In this document: positions 51,941 through 60,817 of the stretch, one piece after another
Layout of the letters: each line of letters begins with the position of its first letter
How positions within the stretch are numbered: position 1 is the stretch's first letter
From: JAEZHK01 sp040768845
Lineage (GTDB): Bacteria; Bacillota; Clostridia; Christensenellales; Aristaeellaceae
NCBI GenBank assembly: GCA_040768845.1
Contig: JAXGME010000008.1
Location: forward strand, 186,001-250,000
DNA length: 64,000 nucleotides
Direction: 5' to 3'
The notes under the pieces: model-generated
What the model was told of the DNA's origin: nothing
The model's database searches: none
Seen by the model: the letters and a program-made list of their open reading frames with translations, nothing else
Position numbers and translations under genes: made by a program

Positions 51941-52569
51941 TGTCGTTACCTCCCCTTATTTTGATGTGGTTGAGCGACCATTGGCCTGCGGCCTGCTTTC
52001 ACCTCCGTTTTTCCTTTTTTGCCAGGGAAGTCCCCCGGACAAGCCGCGCATCGGTCCGGACGGACGTCCTGTCCCGCCCTACGAAAAAGTCCCGCCCCTT
52101 CCCGTTTCAAACGGCCGCTTCGTGGTGCGTGCGCGCCCCGAAACCGGGGGCGCGCCGGGCGTTATACCACAAATTTGCGATGAAGACGAAACACCCCTCC
52201 AAAACCCCAGCGCAATGTTAAAATTTAAATTGAATCGTTATATCTTATAATTATCTGTTTCTTACTTATTTTTGCTTGACTTCATGGGCATATTATACTA
52301 TAATTCTTTCAATGTCAATATTTTGTGTGTAAGTCACCCAAAAAAATGGATAAGTTGTGCGCTTGTATTCCGCGCGCGTTTTCGTAAACTGCGGTGGGCG
52401 CACCGCCGCAAATCCCCAGGGGAAAAGTGGGTCCGCGGATACGGGCACGCAGGGAGGAATACGGGTATGGGCCGGAGAACGCTATATACGGACAGCCCGC
52501 CGCCTGAACGCGGCGAAGGAAGGCGTATACAGGCCCCGCACCGCAAAAGCTTTCGCGGAGGAGCATCCT
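51941..52569. other. 629-nt intergenic region
   Basis: Non-coding leader between the esterase and sensor genes. A GC-rich part (52010-52180) may hold a degraded gene, but no start or domain is clear. The stretch from 52210 to 52310 is AT-rich and contains the strong promoter at 52276. About 265 nt between promoter and first start may be a long leader. Confidence 0.5.
52276..52304 (+). promoter_or_regulatory. sigma-70 promoter of the three-gene sensory operon
   Basis: TTGACT (52276-52281), 17 nt, TATAAT (52299-52304). Confidence 0.82.
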
Positions 52570-53577
52570 ATGGCCGAAAGACGGCGTCGTGTTGCAAGGT
52601 ACATCCCCTTATTCCTGGCCCTGGCGCTCATCGTATGGGGGGGCGCGCATATCGCGCGGATATACGGGCTGGAGCGCGCGCAGTTGGCGTGGCAAGAAAC
52701 GCAGCCTCGGCTCACCTTTGTCTGCCAGGATTCCCTTTCGGAGGGCAAGATCGCCTCTTACTGGGCGGCTGTCGTCGAGGGCATGCAGGCCGCTGCCGAC
52801 CGTTTCGGCGTATCGCTCAATTGCGTAAGCCCGCCCGATACCGGGGGCGACGAGGGCATGCGGCTTCTGTATCGCTCTGTCGCCTCCTGCAATGTGGACG
52901 GCATAATCTGCGTGGGGACGGATCAGGCCTCGCTGTCGCGGGAAATCAACCAGGCATGGGCGCACGGCATTCCCACCGTATGTCTCGACGGCGACGTTCC
53001 CGGCTCAAAGCGGATTGCCTACTTCGGAACGGACAACTACGCGATGGGCGCGCAGGCCGGCCGGATCATTCTGGACAGCATCCCCCAAAAGGGCGCGGTC
53101 TACATCACCTTGATGCAGGCCATCACAAACCAGTTCCAGCAGCGCATTGACGGCATGGCGGCCGCAGTGCAGGCGGTGGACGGAATGCGCGTGGTGATGG
53201 ATCCGCACTGGGAATCGAACAGGAACCAGTTTCAGATCGCCAGCGAGATCCGGAATGCGCTTGAAGCGCATCCGGACATTGTGGCGATCTATTCCCCGGG
53301 CTCGCTCGGAATCGTGTACGCGGCGCAGGAAGTGCAAAAGGCCCGCGGCTCGGAGAGCGGCATCGTACTGGTATCCATCGACGACTATTCCGCCATCCTG
53401 GAGACGATCCGAAAGGGCACCGTAACCGCGACAATTGCGCAGATGCCCTATGCCATGGGCTACCAGGCGATCGAGTTTTTTGCCGAATACCTCAGGACCG
53501 GAGAAGGGGCCGGCAGCATGGTGTTTACGGGCACGGTTGTGATCGACCGGGCCGGCATCAACGACCGGATCGGATGA
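52570..53577 (+). CDS. membrane-anchored sugar-binding sensor protein (XylFII-like)
   Basis: 335 aa from ATG 52570 with GGAGGAG upstream. One N-terminal membrane helix (YIPLFLALALIVWGGAHIARI) without a cleavable signal, then a type I sugar-binding fold (WAAVVEGMQAAADRFGV, GIICVGTDQASLSREINQAWAHGIPTVCLDGD, TDNYAMGAQAGRIIL, GTVTATIAQMPYAMGYQAIEFF). Anchored outside the membrane it can report ligand to the LytS-type kinase encoded next, as described for XylFII-LytS-YesN in clostridia. It overlaps the kinase gene by 4 nt. Confidence 0.85.
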   Translation: MAERRRRVARYIPLFLALALIVWGGAHIARIYGLERAQLAWQETQPRLTFVCQDSLSEGKIASYWAAVVEGMQAAADRFGVSLNCVSPPDTGGDEGMRLLYRSVASCNVDGIICVGTDQASLSREINQAWAHGIPTVCLDGDVPGSKRIAYFGTDNYAMGAQAGRIILDSIPQKGAVYITLMQAITNQFQQRIDGMAAAVQAVDGMRVVMDPHWESNRNQFQIASEIRNALEAHPDIVAIYSPGSLGIVYAAQEVQKARGSESGIVLVSIDDYSAILETIRKGTVTATIAQMPYAMGYQAIEFFAEYLRTGEGAGSMVFTGTVVIDRAGINDRIG

Positions 53578-55010
53578 GCACTATGAGCACACGAAACAGC
53601 GGGTCCATTCGAAAGCGCATGCTGTCGGTATTTCTGTCCATCGTACTGATGATCCTGCTGCTGAGCCTTTGGTATGTGTTCGGCTTCGAGTACTCGGTGG
53701 GCGTACTCAACGGGGTCATCGACGCGCAAAACGTCCGCTCCGCCTACAGCTCGACGCTTCAGGCCCTGCGGCGCGACCTGGACTACGGCGACGACGTGGA
53801 AAGCGCGCTGGCCGGCCATGCCGAAGCGCTCAAGGCATACGCCGCCAAGATGTATGCCGCGTACCCTTACAGGGCGGTATACGATCTTCTCGCCATCACC
53901 GACAGGTTTGAAGGCCAGGTGCAGGCGCATCGGGAAGCGCCGGAGGGGATCTACGACAGCATCTCCCAAATGGAGCTCGTCTTTGCCGGACTCTCGGACG
54001 TCGTGGAACACGCGGATACGGCCGGCCGGGAGCGTATAAAAACCTACCGAATTTCCGCGATTCAAGCCTTTGTCGCCATTGCAGCCGGGTGCGCGCTAAT
54101 GTGCGTGGTCATCATCAAGGGGTTTTCCGACAGCATCGTACAGCCCATCGAGCAGATGGCGACGGCGGCCAAGAGGGTCTCCGGGAGCGATTACGACGCC
54201 GCCATGCTGCCGGATTCCCCACGCGCAGACGAAATCGGATACCTGTTCTCCGCATTCAACCGGATGGTGCGCGAGATTCAGGCACAAATCGAAACCGTGC
54301 GCCTCAACGCAGACCTGAAACAGCAGCTTCAGGCGCAGCAGATTTCGGCCATACGGCAATTGCAGCTTCTGAACGAAGCGGAACTGAATATGCTGCAGTC
54401 CCAGGTGAATCCACATTTCCTGTTCAATTGCATGAGCCTGATCCGGCAGACGGCCTACCTGGAGCAGGCAAAGGAAACCGGAGAGATTACCGAGGTGTTT
54501 TCCGAAATGCTGCGCTATGGACTGTACCGCCTCAACCAAATCGTAACGATCCGCGACGAAATCGGCGACGCAAAAAACTATTGCTTTCTGATGGAAAAGC
54601 GCTTCGGCGACCGGATCAGGTACCACATTTCCGCGGAAGAAGCGTGCCTGAGCGAGAAAATCCCCTGCCGGGTGCTTCAGCCCCTGATAGAAAACGCCTA
54701 TAAACACGGCCTGGAGAACGTAACGGAGGACGGCGTCCTGAACGTGAGCGTATCCAGTATGGACGGGCGCATCCTGGTGCGGGTGGAGGACAACGGCCGC
54801 GGAATGCGACCGGATCAGCTGCGCCAGATCGAGGAATCCATTTCCAGCGATGAGATCAGCGCCGACAGCAAGCGGCACATCGGCCTGGCCAACGTGATCA
54901 AGCGCATGCTTCTGTTCTGCAACGGCGATTTGCGCTACCGCATCGTAAGCACGCCCAATGAATCCACCATCGTAGCCTTCAGCTTTCCGCCCCTTTCCGA
55001 ATGGAGGTGA
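53574..55010 (+). CDS. LytS/YesM-type sensor histidine kinase
   Basis: 478 aa. N-terminal membrane helix (about 17-37), an extracytoplasmic segment (40-155), a second helix (162-182), HAMP (about 183-240), then a His_kinase domain with the phosphorylated His281 in QSQVNPHFLFNCMSLI and an ATP-binding domain (PLIENAYKHGLENV N-box, VEDNGRGM, GLANVIKRMLLF). The outer segment is short, so ligand sensing probably depends on the preceding sugar-binding protein. Overlaps it by 4 nt. Confidence 0.92.
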   Translation: MSTMSTRNSGSIRKRMLSVFLSIVLMILLLSLWYVFGFEYSVGVLNGVIDAQNVRSAYSSTLQALRRDLDYGDDVESALAGHAEALKAYAAKMYAAYPYRAVYDLLAITDRFEGQVQAHREAPEGIYDSISQMELVFAGLSDVVEHADTAGRERIKTYRISAIQAFVAIAAGCALMCVVIIKGFSDSIVQPIEQMATAAKRVSGSDYDAAMLPDSPRADEIGYLFSAFNRMVREIQAQIETVRLNADLKQQLQAQQISAIRQLQLLNEAELNMLQSQVNPHFLFNCMSLIRQTAYLEQAKETGEITEVFSEMLRYGLYRLNQIVTIRDEIGDAKNYCFLMEKRFGDRIRYHISAEEACLSEKIPCRVLQPLIENAYKHGLENVTEDGVLNVSVSSMDGRILVRVEDNGRGMRPDQLRQIEESISSDEISADSKRHIGLANVIKRMLLFCNGDLRYRIVSTPNESTIVAFSFPPLSEWR

Positions 55011-55015
55011 TTCCC

Positions 55016-56566
55016 ATGACCACGCTGATGATCGTCGAAGATGAGCCGGTCGAGCGCCGCGCGGTGCGGCAACTGATTGCGGAGCATTTTGCCCAGGTGG
55101 AAATCCTGCCCGACTGCTCCAACGGGGCGGAGGCGCTGAGCAGCGCCCTGCGGTACGCCCCGGATATCCTTGTGCTGGACATCAAAATTCCAGGCATGAA
55201 CGGCATCGAAGTTGTAAAACAGCTGCGAAGATCCGGCTATTCCGGCAAGATCATGATGTGCACGGCCTACGATCTGTTCGATTACGCCAAGGACGCGCTG
55301 AACTACGGCGCGAACGCGTTTCTCCTCAAGCCGGTTAAGCACGCGGATTTCGTCGGAATGATTGGCCGGTTCATCGCGGAGCGGGCGCCTCGGGCCAAAG
55401 ACGGCCCGCCCGGGTCCGGATTCACGGAAGACATGATCCCCTACCTCATCCCCGGCTTTTTAAGCAACAGTCGGGGGGCCTCTCCTGCGCCGGAGGAATT
55501 CAAGCTCAGAAACTGGCTGCGAGAAAACATCTCCCGGGCAATCCTGATTTCGCTGGATCTTGCAAAGGATCAGAAGGTGTCCCTCGCCTGCTCGGGCCAT
55601 CTTCTGGATGTGATCTATCCCCAGATGGAGCGGAGGGTCTTCGGTGCGCTGCCCGAGGGCTTTCGGCTGCTCCGCACGAACGATGACCGCGGGTTTCTCC
55701 TGTTCGGTTATTCGAAAGCGCCCTGCGCGGACGAGTTGATGGACCTGCGCGCGCGGTTTGCCGCGTGTCTGTTGGGGCAGCAGCTGGAAGGCCATGAATG
55801 TTTCCGGATCGAGATCGGCATCTCCAACGTGATCACCGCGCCGGAGGAATACGCCGGCGCATATGCCGACGCCATGGCCGGCCGCACGCGCCGCAGCGTT
55901 CCCGCGCTCCTGGGCGAGGCCGCCGCGGTCCGGCGCATCGCGGTCAGCGAGCGCGCAATCGAATGTTTTTGGGAAGACGGCAACTTGAAGTCTGATCCGG
56001 AAGAAGCGGCCGATCATCTGCTGCGCCTGCACCTGTCGGGCGATGCGGCCCCAGTCGGGGAACGACTCGCCGCGGCGACCGCGATATTGCTTAAAATGCG
56101 GGAGAAGGCGGGGAATGGACTATTCGAAAAGCTTCCGGAGGCGTTTTCAGACCCGGCGATTGCAAAGTGGTATCGCGCGCTTGCGAAGAGTGCCTTCGGG
56201 GCGCATCGAAGGGCCATGAGCGGAAACCCGGAGTATGCGCTCAAGCTCGCCTGCAAATACATCCACCGCAACTTCAGTCAGGATCTCTCGCTGGCCAGGG
56301 TCGCGGGCCATGTCGGTCTAAGCGCGCCCTACTTGAGCCACTTGTTTTCTCAAAAGCTCAGCATGGGGTTTGTGGACTATCTTCAGACCGTCCGCATGAA
56401 CGAGCTCAGGCTCCTGCTGGCCAGCGGGGAGGATTTCTCCATTCGCGAGCTGAGCGCCCGGCTCGGCTACAACAGTGAAAACTACTTTTGCAGGGTGGTC
56501 AAACAGAAAACGGGCAAAACCATCAAGCAGCTGAAAAAGCAGCTTTGCCTCGAATCCCGCCCCTAA
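55016..56566 (+). CDS. YesN-type AraC-family response regulator
   Basis: 516 aa from ATG 55016 with a perfect GGAGGTGATT upstream. Receiver domain 1-125 (VEDEPVER, phospho-acceptor Asp55 in LVLDIKIPGMNG, Lys in LLKPVKH). A middle region of unknown fold follows, then an AraC-type double HTH at about 415-516 (KLACKYIHRNFSQDLSLARVAGHV, YLSHLFSQKLSMGFVDYLQTVRM, LGYNSENYFCRVVKQKTGKT). Probably activates the transporter and catabolic genes in response to the sensed sugar. Confidence 0.93.
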   Translation: MTTLMIVEDEPVERRAVRQLIAEHFAQVEILPDCSNGAEALSSALRYAPDILVLDIKIPGMNGIEVVKQLRRSGYSGKIMMCTAYDLFDYAKDALNYGANAFLLKPVKHADFVGMIGRFIAERAPRAKDGPPGSGFTEDMIPYLIPGFLSNSRGASPAPEEFKLRNWLRENISRAILISLDLAKDQKVSLACSGHLLDVIYPQMERRVFGALPEGFRLLRTNDDRGFLLFGYSKAPCADELMDLRARFAACLLGQQLEGHECFRIEIGISNVITAPEEYAGAYADAMAGRTRRSVPALLGEAAAVRRIAVSERAIECFWEDGNLKSDPEEAADHLLRLHLSGDAAPVGERLAAATAILLKMREKAGNGLFEKLPEAFSDPAIAKWYRALAKSAFGAHRRAMSGNPEYALKLACKYIHRNFSQDLSLARVAGHVGLSAPYLSHLFSQKLSMGFVDYLQTVRMNELRLLLASGEDFSIRELSARLGYNSENYFCRVVKQKTGKTIKQLKKQLCLESRP

Positions 56567-56727
56567 ATCGGCCCGCCGAGGCCCGGTCGCGCGCCTGCGG
56601 CGGGCCGGGGCGGCGCTGGGATTGATTGCCCGGGGCGCCTTAGCGAAATCTTAACATTTAAATGGTATACTAATCAGTAGGAAATGAACGTTTGAAGCGG
56701 GAGCGTGCGGAGAAGAAAGGAATTGTC

Positions 56728-57090
56728 ATGAACGTAATATCGGAGCAGGTTGAGCACAGCCGTTTTGGGTTGGGGGTCGTCCTGAGTCAGACTTCGACGA
56801 TGATCGAGGTCCGCTTCGAGGATGCCTTCGGAATCAAGAAGTTCGTATACCCATCGGCTTTTGATTCTTTTTTGGTCCTCTGCCGGCCTGCGCTGCAGGC
56901 GTCGATGGCGCAGGAATTGGCCCAGATCCGGGAGCAGATCGAGGCGGAGCGCCTGAGAAAAATAGAGGCCGACCGACTGCACGAGGAAGCGGTGCGCACG
57001 CTTCTGGCGCAGCACATCGCGGCCAAAAAGGCGCCCAAGCCCCGGGCGCCCAGGGCCAAAAAGGCCGCGAAGACGACCCCCACCGCCTGA
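56728..57090 (+). CDS. small Tudor-like protein with basic tail
   Basis: 120 aa from ATG 56728. Residues 8-50 (VEHSRFGLGVVLSQTSTMIEVRFEDAFGIKKFVYPSAF) resemble the Tudor-like tail of PcrA/UvrD helicases that contacts RNA polymerase. A long helix (65-100) and a Lys/Ala/Pro-rich tail (KKAPKPRAPRAKKAAK) follow. Possibly a nucleic-acid- or polymerase-binding protein; function inferred only. Confidence 0.55.
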   Translation: MNVISEQVEHSRFGLGVVLSQTSTMIEVRFEDAFGIKKFVYPSAFDSFLVLCRPALQASMAQELAQIREQIEAERLRKIEADRLHEEAVRTLLAQHIAAKKAPKPRAPRAKKAAKTTPTA

Positions 57091-57097
57091 TCCGACG

Positions 57098-57124
57098 CCG
57101 CCGGCCAGAAGCCGGCGGCCCGCG
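57098..57124. terminator. terminator hairpin
   Basis: CCGCCGGC (57098-57105), loop CAGAA, GCCGGCGG (57111-57118). It lies between convergent genes. Confidence 0.7.
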
Positions 57125-57136
57125 TTTCTCCGGCCG

Positions 57137-57307
57137 TCAGGCGGGAAAATCGCGCAAGATCCGCTCCGCGCGGGTTTTCAGATCGTCAAAGCCGCCGAAT
57201 TCCTCCGGCTGTCCGTTCAGTTGCGCGCGCACCGGCGCCGGCAGCGCGTTGAAGTACTGGCACGCCTTCGCGTCGCCCTCGATCAGCACCGTCAGGCTCG
57301 TATTCAT
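57137..57307 (-). CDS. hypothetical small protein (56 aa)
   Basis: Opens MNTSLTVLIEGDAKACQYFN, then LPAPVRAQLNGQPEEFGGFDDLKTRAERILRDFPA. GAGGTG precedes the ATG by 6 nt. It looks like a conserved clostridial small protein, but no function is recognised. It lies downstream of, and in the same direction as, the 2H phosphoesterase gene. Confidence 0.6.
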   Translation of the reverse strand: MNTSLTVLIEGDAKACQYFNALPAPVRAQLNGQPEEFGGFDDLKTRAERILRDFPA

Positions 57308-57361
57308 CCGGATCACCTCGCGCCCCAGTATGCCCGAAAACGCGGGCCGGCCATGCGCCCT

Positions 57362-57922
57362 TCACGGGATCTCAAAGGTGCGCACATCCACCAGCGGCTC
57401 CTGCTCCGTGATCCGGATGCGGGTGATCTCCCCGTAGAAGGGCGTGAAATTCTCCAAGAGGACCTTCAATACGTCCCCCGCGCGGCCGCCCTCGGACGTG
57501 GCCAGCGTGATGTGGGGAATCCACTTGCCGCCCTCCAGCGAATAGAGGCAGTTTTTGTCGGAGCACAGGCCGTCATAGCGGGCGTGGATCGCGGCGTGCA
57601 TGTCCAGCAGCGCCCGGGTGACGCTGGGCGCGGCAAAAAATACCTGCGATTCGGGAAACACGCCGATCTGCCCAAAGAAGAGCCGCGTCCTCCGGAGCCG
57701 GCCCAGGATGCCGCCCACCCAATCCGCCATCTCCTCCCGGCCGATGCCGGAGTAGATGCCAAAGGTGATGTGGGGCGGCTGCGCGTCCGCCGCCAGGCCG
57801 GCGCGGCCGATCCGGGCCTTGATCGCCTCGAACCGCCGATCGGCCTGCGCGTCCAGCATGCCCATGACGCACAGCGTCTTTTCGTCCGCCACCCAATCCC
57901 TCCCCGACAGCCTTTTCCCCAT
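57362..57922 (-). CDS. 2H phosphoesterase (2'-5' RNA ligase-like)
   Basis: 186 aa from ATG 57922. Two H-x-T motifs, PPHITFGIY and IPHITLATS, define the 2H superfamily fold that cleaves cyclic phosphates or ligates 2'-5' RNA. The start is uncertain: upstream sequence to 58027 is in frame but composed of basic, low-complexity residues and is better left out. Confidence 0.8.
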   Translation of the reverse strand: MGKRLSGRDWVADEKTLCVMGMLDAQADRRFEAIKARIGRAGLAADAQPPHITFGIYSGIGREEMADWVGGILGRLRRTRLFFGQIGVFPESQVFFAAPSVTRALLDMHAAIHARYDGLCSDKNCLYSLEGGKWIPHITLATSEGGRAGDVLKVLLENFTPFYGEITRIRITEQEPLVDVRTFEIP

Positions 57923-58017
57923 TCTAACAGATTTTCGCGCCGCGCTCAAGGGCGGCGCGCGGCGCGCCCGCCGCATTTTGGCTGATTGCCCCCGCGCCTT
58001 TCCGGGTAAGTATATGA

Positions 58018-58033
58018 TAGTTAGCACTAACTA
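58018..58033. promoter_or_regulatory. 16-bp palindrome upstream of superoxide dismutase
   Basis: TAGTTAG, CA, CTAACTA: perfect 7-bp inverted repeat about 40 nt upstream of the start codon. Possible operator of a redox or iron regulator; regulator unknown. Confidence 0.5.
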
Positions 58034-58070
58034 ACTTCCGGGCGACGCCCGCGATGAAAGGAGAACCCCC

Positions 58071-58688
58071 ATGTTTGAGCAAATCAAGCTGCCCTATGCC
58101 TTTGATGCGCTGGAGCCGCATATCGACAAACTGACCATGGAAACCCACTACCTGAAGCATCACGCGGCCTATACGAAGAACCTGAACGACGCGGCGGAGA
58201 AGGCGGGCCTCTCGGACCGGCCCATTGAGACGCTGCTTTCGGACTTCAAGACCGCCGTGCCGGACGGGGTCAAGACCGCCGTGCGCAACAACGGCGGCGG
58301 CTACTTCAACCACAACCTGTACTTCGGCCACATGGCGCCAAACGGGGGCGGGGCGCCCTCCGGCGCGCTGGCGGAAGCCATCCGCGGGGCTTTCGGCGGT
58401 TTTGCGGACTTTAAAGAGCAGATTTCCAGGGCGGCGATGGGCCAGTTTGGCTCCGGCTGGGCCTGGCTGGCCGCCGACGGCGCGGGCGCGCTGAAGGTCA
58501 TGGCCAGCCCCAACCAGGACAATCCGCTGTTGGAGACGGAGGGGGCCTGGCGGCCCATCCTGGGCATCGACGTGTGGGAGCACGCCTACTACCTGAAGTA
58601 CAAAAATCTCCGCGCCGACTACGTGAAGGCGTTTTTCGAGGTGGTGGACTGGGCGGCGGTGGCGCGCGCCTTCGAACGCCGAGGATAG
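58071..58688 (+). CDS. Fe/Mn superoxide dismutase
   Basis: 205 aa, single-domain cytoplasmic enzyme converting superoxide to peroxide and oxygen. Metal ligands: His in METHYLKHHAAY, His in FNHNLYFGHM, Asp and His in GIDVWEHAYYLKYKNLRADYV. The GQFGSGWAWLA segment has Gln in a position seen in several cambialistic or Mn enzymes, so metal preference is open. Stand-alone unit with terminator at 58717. Confidence 0.95.
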   Translation: MFEQIKLPYAFDALEPHIDKLTMETHYLKHHAAYTKNLNDAAEKAGLSDRPIETLLSDFKTAVPDGVKTAVRNNGGGYFNHNLYFGHMAPNGGGAPSGALAEAIRGAFGGFADFKEQISRAAMGQFGSGWAWLAADGAGALKVMASPNQDNPLLETEGAWRPILGIDVWEHAYYLKYKNLRADYVKAFFEVVDWAAVARAFERRG

Positions 58689-58716
58689 CGCCCTTTCGAC
58701 AAAGTTCCTGCTTTGT

Positions 58717-58745
58717 GCCCCCGGCTTTTGCCGGGGGCGTTTTTC
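58717..58745 (+). terminator. terminator of superoxide dismutase gene
   Basis: GCCCCCGGC (58717-58725), TTTT loop, GCCGGGGGC (58730-58738), then GTTTTTC. Confidence 0.9.
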
Positions 58746-58897
58746 CCCCGCGCGGTCCGACGCGCGGCACGCTTCTTTGGCGGCGCCGCAGTTGCGCCTT
58801 TGCGTTCTTCCGTCGCCCAAAAATTCCCCATTTACAAAATTTTTCTTTTAAACAATTCGCGGGTGTGTTATACTGTTTCCGAAAGGAAGTGTTTTGA

Positions 58898-59152
58898 ATG
58901 CCGATGAAGAAGAAGGATTCCGAGGCAAAGACCGAAGAGAAAGCCAAGCGCCATTTCAGAAGTGCAGAAGAACGCATCGCGGAAATTGACCGGAAGATCG
59001 CCTTCCACACCCAGTCGATTGAGAAACTGCAAACCCGCAAGGAAAAGATTCACGAACCCCGGAAGCGCCGCCTCTCCTACGCGAAGGTAGTGGCGGATTT
59101 AAAGGCCTCCGGAAAGACGCCGGAGGAGATTTTGTCCCTCGTTCAGGACTGA
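58898..59152 (+). CDS. hypothetical coiled-coil protein (84 aa)
   Basis: Lys/Glu-rich; residues 20-58 (SAEERIAEIDRKIAFHTQSIEKLQTRKEKIHEP) form a predicted coiled coil, followed by SYAKVVADLKASGKTPEEILSLV. AAAGGAAG precedes the ATG. Common in clostridia; no function recognised. Confidence 0.65.
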   Translation: MPMKKKDSEAKTEEKAKRHFRSAEERIAEIDRKIAFHTQSIEKLQTRKEKIHEPRKRRLSYAKVVADLKASGKTPEEILSLVQD

Positions 59153-59173
59153 CGCGCCCGCGCCACCCGGCAT

Positions 59174-59195
59174 GCGCCCTTCGGGGCGCTTTTTT
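59174..59195 (+). terminator. intrinsic terminator
   Basis: GCGCCC, TTCG tetraloop, GGGCGC, then T6. Confidence 0.92.
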
Positions 59196-59275
59196 GCGCC
59201 GTTTGGCTGATAAATGCGCGCCGTTTTCGCCATACTGTCCGTATGGCCGGCGCGCGCCGGCGGGGAGGCGGATGC

Positions 59276-60817
59276 ATGTTCGGGTTCAGGCGCAAAGGGG
59301 CGGACCTTTCCCAGCGGGCGGAGGCGTTCAACCAGGGGCTCGAAGCGCTTCACGTCCGCCCCTCGCTGGAGGAAAACCTGGCGCTGATGAAGGCGCTGTT
59401 TCAGGATGTGGACATCATGCGCTACCGTTCCGTCATCCGGGCGGGGCGGGCGGACGTGGCCGTGGTGTTCTCCGACGGGCTGGTGAATTCCGAAATCATC
59501 AACGAAAACATCCTGCGGCCGCTGATGTCGGCGGAGGCGCTGCCCGAGGGCCCCGGCCGCGTAGCGCGGATGACCGGCGAGGTGGTCCACGTCAGCGAAT
59601 CCATCCTGACGGGCGACTTCAAGGAGATTGTGGGCGCCGTCGCCTACGGCGATACGGTGCTCTTTGCCGAGGGCTGCGCCGAGGCGGCATTGCTCAACAC
59701 CAAGGGCTTTCCCGTCCGCTCCATCATGGAGCCCGACAGCGAGAAAACCCTGGCCGGGCCCCGGGAGGGCTTTACCGAATCGGTAATGCAGAACATTTCA
59801 ATGCTCCGGCGCCGGGCGCGCACCAACGATTTCAAGATCCGCCACATGACGATGGGCCGCAGAACCCAGACCTGCGTGATGGTATGCTATTTTGACGGCG
59901 TGGTCAACCGGGACGCACTTCAGCGGCTGCTGGAGCGGCTTCAGAAGGTCGACATCGACGGCGTGCTGGACGCCAACTACCTCACCGAGCTGACCCGCGA
60001 CCACCGCTTTTCGCTGTTCCGGACCATTGGCTACACCGAGCGGCCGGACGTGGTGATCGGCCGGCTGCTGGAGGGGCGCATCGCCATTATGGTGGACGGA
60101 TCGCCCATCGCGCTGACGGCGCCCTACCTCTTTATCGAAAACTTCCAGTCCAGCGAGGACTATTACCTGAGCTTCTACTACACCTCCTTTTCCCGCCTGC
60201 TGCGCATGGTGGGGTTTTTCCTCACCATCACGGTGCCGGGGCTTTACATCGCGGTGGTGGCCTTTCAGCACGAGATGCTGCCCTCGCCGCTTATGGTCAA
60301 CATCACCGCGGAGCGGCAGAGCGTGCCGCTTCCGGCGGCGCTGGAGGCCTTCGTCATGCTGATCGTGTTTGACATCCTGCGGGAGACGGGGGTTCGCATG
60401 CCCACCAACATCGGCCAGGCGCTGTCCATCGTGGGGGCACTGGTCATCGGCCAGGCGGCGGTGGAGGCCAAGCTGGTGGCCGCGCCGATGATCATCGTGG
60501 TGGCCATCACCGGCATCACCAACCTCCTGGTGCCCAAGCTGAACGCGCCGGCCATCTACATGCGGCTGTTTGTGCTCGTCATGGCCTCGATGTTCGGGTT
60601 CTTCGGGCTGACGATGGCGCTTTCGCTGATTCTGATCCACCTGATCTCGCTGGACAGCCTGGGCATCCCCTCGGTATCGCTGGACGGGAATCTGAGCATG
60701 GAGCGCATTAAAGACATCGGCATCCGCGCCCCCTGGTGGAAGATGCTGACCCGGCCCGAGTCCATCGGCCACGGGCGCAGGCAAAAGGCGCCGGAGGACC
60801 CGGACGATGGGGCGTAG
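59276..60817 (+). CDS. spore germination protein, GerA/GerKA type subunit
   Basis: 513 aa from ATG 59276 with GGGGAGG upstream. N-terminal cytoplasmic half (DVDIMRYRSVIRAGRADVAVVFSDGL, EVVHVSES, GDTVLFAEG), then about five membrane helices (GFFLTITVPGLYIAVVAFQ, LPAALEAFVMLIVFDILRETGVRMPTNIGQALSIVGALVIGQAAVEA) and a short cytoplasmic tail. Forms the germinant receptor complex of the spore inner membrane with the GerB- and GerC-type proteins encoded next. Overlaps the next gene by 11 nt. Confidence 0.93.
   Translation: MFGFRRKGADLSQRAEAFNQGLEALHVRPSLEENLALMKALFQDVDIMRYRSVIRAGRADVAVVFSDGLVNSEIINENILRPLMSAEALPEGPGRVARMTGEVVHVSESILTGDFKEIVGAVAYGDTVLFAEGCAEAALLNTKGFPVRSIMEPDSEKTLAGPREGFTESVMQNISMLRRRARTNDFKIRHMTMGRRTQTCVMVCYFDGVVNRDALQRLLERLQKVDIDGVLDANYLTELTRDHRFSLFRTIGYTERPDVVIGRLLEGRIAIMVDGSPIALTAPYLFIENFQSSEDYYLSFYYTSFSRLLRMVGFFLTITVPGLYIAVVAFQHEMLPSPLMVNITAERQSVPLPAALEAFVMLIVFDILRETGVRMPTNIGQALSIVGALVIGQAAVEAKLVAAPMIIVVAITGITNLLVPKLNAPAIYMRLFVLVMASMFGFFGLTMALSLILIHLISLDSLGIPSVSLDGNLSMERIKDIGIRAPWWKMLTRPESIGHGRRQKAPEDPDDGA

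Noticed and set aside
52357..52569. N-terminal extension of the sensor protein
   Set aside because: In-frame but low-complexity and without a ribosome site; ATG 52570 has a good one and starts directly before the membrane helix.
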